Translations under genes and position numbers: made by a program | Notes under the pieces: model-generated | Seen by the model: the letters and a program-made list of their open reading frames with translations, nothing else | Databases searched by the model: none | Told to the model about the DNA's origin: nothing | Assembly: GCA_012800515.1 (NCBI GenBank) | Contig: JAAZJE010000011.1 | Span: forward strand, 1 to 6,764 | DNA length: 6,764 bases | DNA from: Clostridiaceae bacterium | GTDB taxonomy: Bacteria > Bacillota > Clostridia > Saccharofermentanales > Fastidiosipilaceae | Reading direction: 5' to 3' | Part shown: positions 5,451 to 6,764 of the stretch, piece by piece | How the letters are laid out: each line of letters opens with the position of its first letter | How positions within the stretch are numbered: position 1 is the first letter of the stretch

Positions 5451-6764
5451 AGCTTAACTTACAATAACGCGCCACAAAATGCGCCAATACACGGGTAATT
5501 GTCAGAAACTCCTCACAGTCGACGTACTCATCCGGCTGATGAGCCCCGCCCGGAAGGTTGAAGTCGCGGAATATTCCGTAGTTGAAGCTCAGAGGTGAGC
5601 CGTACTTCATAAATATATTCAGATCGGATAGGCTGGCGCCGGTACGACGCGGGTGTTTTCCGGTCACGAGCGCGGCACAGTCGGAGATTAGGTCGAGATC
5701 AGTATTGTTTTCGACACCGCCGTTGTAGTGGAAATAGCGCGTCGTTTTATAAATACCCTTGGATTTAAAACCGAGTCGGCGCATCGCCGGAACAATCTCG
5801 TTCTCATAGACGGCGTTCATGCGGGCGAAAAGTTCCTCCTCGCTCCAATCGGTGTAGAACGACCAGTTCAGATGGCCGCTACCCTGATTAGCGGCGAGCG
5901 CGCCACCGCAGGACATGGCGAAAAGGCGATAGGCATACTCGACAAACTCGGTATCCTTGTACCATTTGTTTTGGGAAAGACGTTCAACCGCCTGTTCCCC
6001 CAGCTTGGCAAAGGCGGAGCGGGCTATACAGAGCAATTCCGCGGTTTTGTTATTTACGCCGACAACCGTCTCGGATTCAAAGTTGACTGCGAACACGCCG
6101 CCGCCGAGTGCTACGACCCAGAGTTCATCACTGTTGCCGCCGTCCAGATTGATAATGCTGCGGGTCGGGTATTTAAGACAAGAGGCCAATGCTCCGTTGC
6201 CGCCGCCGCTCTCTTCGTCGGTGTACGAAGTTAAAAGCAGCGGATTTTCCGCCTTGAGACCCAGCTCGGCGATACCGCGCATGATCATATAGGATGACGC
6301 CAGACCGCATTTATCGTCGCCGCTGCCGCGACCGTAAATACGTCCGTCGGCAATCGTGCCCGCGAAAGGAGGATAAGTCCATAAACTCTCGTCCCCGGCC
6401 GGCATCACGTCCATATGCGCGGCCAACAGCAACCCCTGCTCGCGCACCGTAGCGGAATGCGGATCGACATCCTTATGATAGACGGTCACGTTGGGGCGGT
6501 CGGCGCTGCCGCGACCGGGCAGAAAAGCCTCATGTTCAAGCAGACCGGGCACATCGTCCGGAGCGTAGACATCCGCGACATAGCCGAGATCCTCGAAGGA
6601 TTTGGCCAGAAATTCCTGCCCGACCTTCTCCAGACCGTGCGTCTTATAATTCGTCGTATCGTAGGAGAGCAGCTCGCAAAGGTAATCGTAGAGATCCTGC
6701 TCATGCGCCACTATCCATTCTTCCAATCTTCTGGCAACCGCATTATCGGCGTCAAAGCCGGGGG
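5449..6764 (-). CDS. M20-family zinc metallopeptidase (dipeptidase/deacylase type), 5' end beyond window
   Basis: This is a cytoplasmic-type co-catalytic zinc hydrolase of the M20 (ArgE/DapE/CPG2, dipeptidase) family; the substrate cannot be read from sequence. Numbering from the TTG at 6726, the expected residues are H104 and D106 (AAHMDVMP), D137 (GRGSGDDK), the catalytic Glu E171 and ligand E172 (DEESGGG), D195 (NLDGG) and H396 (GGAHQPDEY), so the active site looks intact. A dimerisation (lid) domain fits residues of about 203-335 between the two halves of the catalytic domain. There is no signal peptide or membrane helix in the visible part. The frame stays open 12 codons above the TTG (PGFDADNAVARR, leading into LEEWIVAHEQD) to the edge; the TTG lacks a well-spaced Shine-Dalgarno, so the true start is probably outside. 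The stop is TAG at 5451-5449, only 11 bases before the phosphoesterase gene, implying one operon. Its role beside a DNA nuclease pair is unclear. Confidence 0.87.
   Translation of the reverse strand, partial: PGFDADNAVARRLEEWIVAHEQDLYDYLCELLSYDTTNYKTHGLEKVGQEFLAKSFEDLGYVADVYAPDDVPGLLEHEAFLPGRGSADRPNVTVYHKDVDPHSATVREQGLLLAAHMDVMPAGDESLWTYPPFAGTIADGRIYGRGSGDDKCGLASSYMIMRGIAELGLKAENPLLLTSYTDEESGGGNGALASCLKYPTRSIINLDGGNSDELWVVALGGGVFAVNFESETVVGVNNKTAELLCIARSAFAKLGEQAVERLSQNKWYKDTEFVEYAYRLFAMSCGGALAANQGSGHLNWSFYTDWSEEELFARMNAVYENEIVPAMRRLGFKSKGIYKTTRYFHYNGGVENNTDLDLISDCAALVTGKHPRRTGASLSDLNIFMKYGSPLSFNYGIFRDFNLPGGAHQPDEYVDCEEFLTITRVLAHFVARYCKLS

Noticed and set aside
5728..6234. Plus-strand open frame (168 codons) opposite the peptidase gene
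   Set aside because: It is a shadow of the M20 coding strand, with no recognisable domain or convincing ribosome binding site.

Overview
The window looks like an ordinary chromosomal segment from a fairly GC-rich Firmicutes (Clostridia-like) bacterium. The main reason is the adjacent pair of a YhaO-type metallophosphoesterase and a YhaN-type AAA ATPase with two central membrane helices, an arrangement I know mainly from Firmicutes. This taxonomic call is inference from gene content. Every gene I can support lies on the minus strand, so reading order is right to left. I see no RNA gene, CRISPR array, insertion sequence or attachment site.

Layout in transcription order. (1) 6764 to 5449: an M20-family zinc metallopeptidase, open at the right edge; its reading frame continues past the first candidate start codon to the window end. 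(2) 5437 to 4076: a YhaO/SbcD-like (Mre11-type) phosphoesterase with a complete metal-site motif set, starting 11 bases after the peptidase stop behind a good Shine-Dalgarno sequence. (3) 4079 to 828: a YhaN/SbcC-like (Rad50-type) ATPase of 1083 residues whose start codon overlaps the YhaO stop (ATGA). These three form a tight, probably co-transcribed and translationally coupled unit. (4) 827 to 717: an intergenic spacer with an extended -10 promoter followed at once by a near-perfect palindrome that looks like an operator. (5) 716 to 1: a polytopic membrane protein, probably DUF6796-like, running off the left edge; by eye it is less GC-rich than the operon.

How the genes may work together: YhaO and YhaN should form a nuclease-ATPase complex related to SbcCD/Mre11-Rad50. 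Instead of a zinc hook at the coiled-coil apex, this YhaN has a transmembrane hairpin, so the complex is probably tethered to the cytoplasmic membrane. The peptidase has no evident functional tie to DNA processing and may be only a co-transcribed neighbour. The membrane protein has its own promoter and probable repressor site and looks like a separately controlled unit. No defence locus or clearly unprecedented system is visible; the most distinctive signals are the promoter-operator module at 755-809 and the membrane-anchored Rad50-like architecture.
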